From Seison nebaliae (taxonomy: Eukaryota > Rotifera > Pararotatoria > Seisonacea > Seisonidae), in NCBI GenBank assembly GCA_023231475.1, contig JALJEE010002741.1, forward strand, positions 1 through 64,000: a stretch of DNA of 64,000 bases. The letters run 5' to 3'. Under the pieces are notes generated by a model. The model was not told the origin of the DNA. It did no database searches and saw nothing but the letters and a program-made list of their open reading frames with translations. Shown here one piece after another: positions 63,081-64,000 of this stretch. Position 1 is the stretch's first letter. Every line of letters starts with the position of its first letter. The position numbers and the translations under genes are program-made.

Positions 63081-63583
63081 TTCGTTAGAATTATAACATA
63101 TATCATGTTTAATGTAAATTTTACATTATTGCTAAAAGGACAGTTTTTACTGTTTATCAGGCAACAAGACGTTTTTATTAATTTGGGAACATAAACCCTC
63201 AATACAAACATATGAAAACGAGCTAATCAGAGTTTTCAAATATGAGAGTCTTCAGTATAATTAATTTCTCAAAGGTGAGAATAAAATAAGAAAAAGCAAC
63301 GATATTTCAAAAGGTAAAACATTAAAAAATCTTGTGAACGAATTTCAATTAATGTCAGTCAACAGTTTCTTTTTTTCAATTAATAATATTAATTGATATA
63401 TATAATATAAATAAATAATCTTAATCTGTTTAATTATTATCACGGGGAAATATAGTTGTTCCGACTTTTAATTTTCTAAATTAAAAAAAACGTCTTGTTG
63501 GCGGATAAACAGTAAAAACAGTCGATTTAGAAAAAACTGCAGAATGTACATGGAAGATGATATATGTCATAATTCTAACGAAA

Positions 63584-63720
63584 GGAGTACAACTGTGCGA
63601 ATTTTTCTAAAGAAACAGAAAAAAAGTCCAACAATTCCAAAAAAAAGTAGAACTGTCCGAATTAAAAAAAAAAGGAGTAGAACTGTTCGACCTTTTCGAA
63701 AAAGAAGTAGATCTCTCCGA
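63584..63720. repeat. 30-bp subterminal tandem repeat, right arm
   Basis: Inverted counterparts of the left-arm unit (GTAGAACTGTCCGA and variants) end at 63660, 63690 and 63720, again with 30-bp period, and a further variant ends at 63600. Confidence 0.8.
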
Positions 63721-63793
63721 TGTAGAAAGAGTTAGTCTGTCCCTTTTTTCCTTTACTAGTGAATAGAACTCGTAAGAGACTAAAACTGTCCCC

Positions 63794-64000
63794 TAATCAA
63801 TTTGTTAAATAAATTATCAATTTTCTAAACGGAAATTATATGCATCAGTATCATCTTCCATTCCATCTAAACATTTCAAGCTATCACATTTCTACAAAAT
63901 GATCATGACTAAATGTAGAAATTGTAGAGAATCAGAATAATTCAATTTTATCCTTTCAAGATATTTCTCTTAGAATATTGGTAAAACATTATGATTGTCC
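63794..64000. other. Right-edge non-coding sequence
   Basis: Unremarkable AT-rich DNA to the end of the window, with no feature seen. Confidence 0.4.

Larger units (their letters stand above)
62869..63793. mobile_element. TA-flanked palindromic (foldback/MITE-like) element
   Basis: A 925-bp inverted repeat. The left arm (about 62869-63187) and the right arm (about 63485-63793) are diverged reverse complements of each other around a spacer of roughly 290 bp. Matching inner blocks include a TTCGTTAGAATTAT segment followed by ACATATATCAT, TTTTTACTGTTTATC and CAACAAGACGTTTTT. The two ends read CCCGGACAGTTCTACTCC and, on the opposite strand, GGGGACAGTTTTAGTCTC, each preceded by TA (62867-62868 and 63794-63795), as expected for a TA target-site duplication of Tc1/mariner-type elements. 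No transposase frame is present, so it would be non-autonomous. The open frames at 62933-63211 and 63544-63735 only translate the repeats. Confidence 0.7.

Noticed and set aside
62933-63211. Minus-strand frame with ELSEFLEK repeats
   Set aside because: Same cause as above; it is not a protein repeat family.
63544-63735. Basic, repeat-rich plus-strand frame
   Set aside because: It only translates the 30-bp repeats of the palindromic element, whose period is a multiple of three and so keeps frames open by chance.
1-64000. CRISPR arrays, bacterial operons, rRNA and tRNA genes
   Set aside because: Looked for and not found. The window is eukaryotic nuclear DNA with spliceosomal introns.

Overview
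The window comes from a small, compact, AT-rich animal (bilaterian) nuclear genome; by eye GC is about 30%, not computed. The evidence is a Hox3-class homeobox gene, an aminergic GPCR, a tolloid-like astacin, a classical cadherin and a set of metazoan housekeeping genes. Most genes are split by introns of only about 40-75 bp. Acidic, Asn-, Ser- and Gln-rich low-complexity inserts are common. My best guess is a chelicerate with a reduced genome such as an acariform mite. The sequence does not prove this: an intact EFHB (axonemal microtubule inner protein) gene would be unexpected in an animal without motile cilia, so another small-genome bilaterian such as a rotifer is possible. No bacterial genes, CRISPR, rRNA or tRNA genes were seen.

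Layout. 1-3043 (-): 5' part of a secreted or membrane cadherin running off the left edge. 3044-13480: 10.4 kb gene desert. 13481-19158 (-): UBAC1/KPC2-like protein, GPN3 GTPase, small Shisa-like membrane protein. 19646-26435 (+): RRM/Arg-rich RNA-binding protein, divergent beta-tubulin, an unknown basic protein. 26751-28356 (-): Hox3, followed by a 1.8 kb gap. 30192-35085 (-): TMEM245 and GMP synthase. 35515-44010 (+): POLR1C and HEATR1. 44107-50400 (-): gamma-tubulin complex component (GCP4-like) and an unknown disordered protein. 50401-56925 (-): tolloid-like metalloprotease and EFHB. 57128-57649 (+): PAM16. 57847-59804 (-): aminergic GPCR. 59805-64000: gene-poor, with a 925-bp TA-flanked palindromic repeat element near the right end.

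Functional threads. GMPS, POLR1C and HEATR1 are adjacent and serve GTP supply, Pol I/III transcription and small-subunit rRNA processing. Beta-tubulin, the GCP and EFHB are microtubule genes, and cadherin, Hox3, tolloid and the GPCR are developmental or signalling genes; most of the latter sit beside the largest non-coding intervals. The most unusual signal is genome-wide in character. Nearly all introns that I could fix by reading frame (about 43 of 49) begin with GTT rather than the GTA/GTG normal in animals, and none begins GTAAGT.
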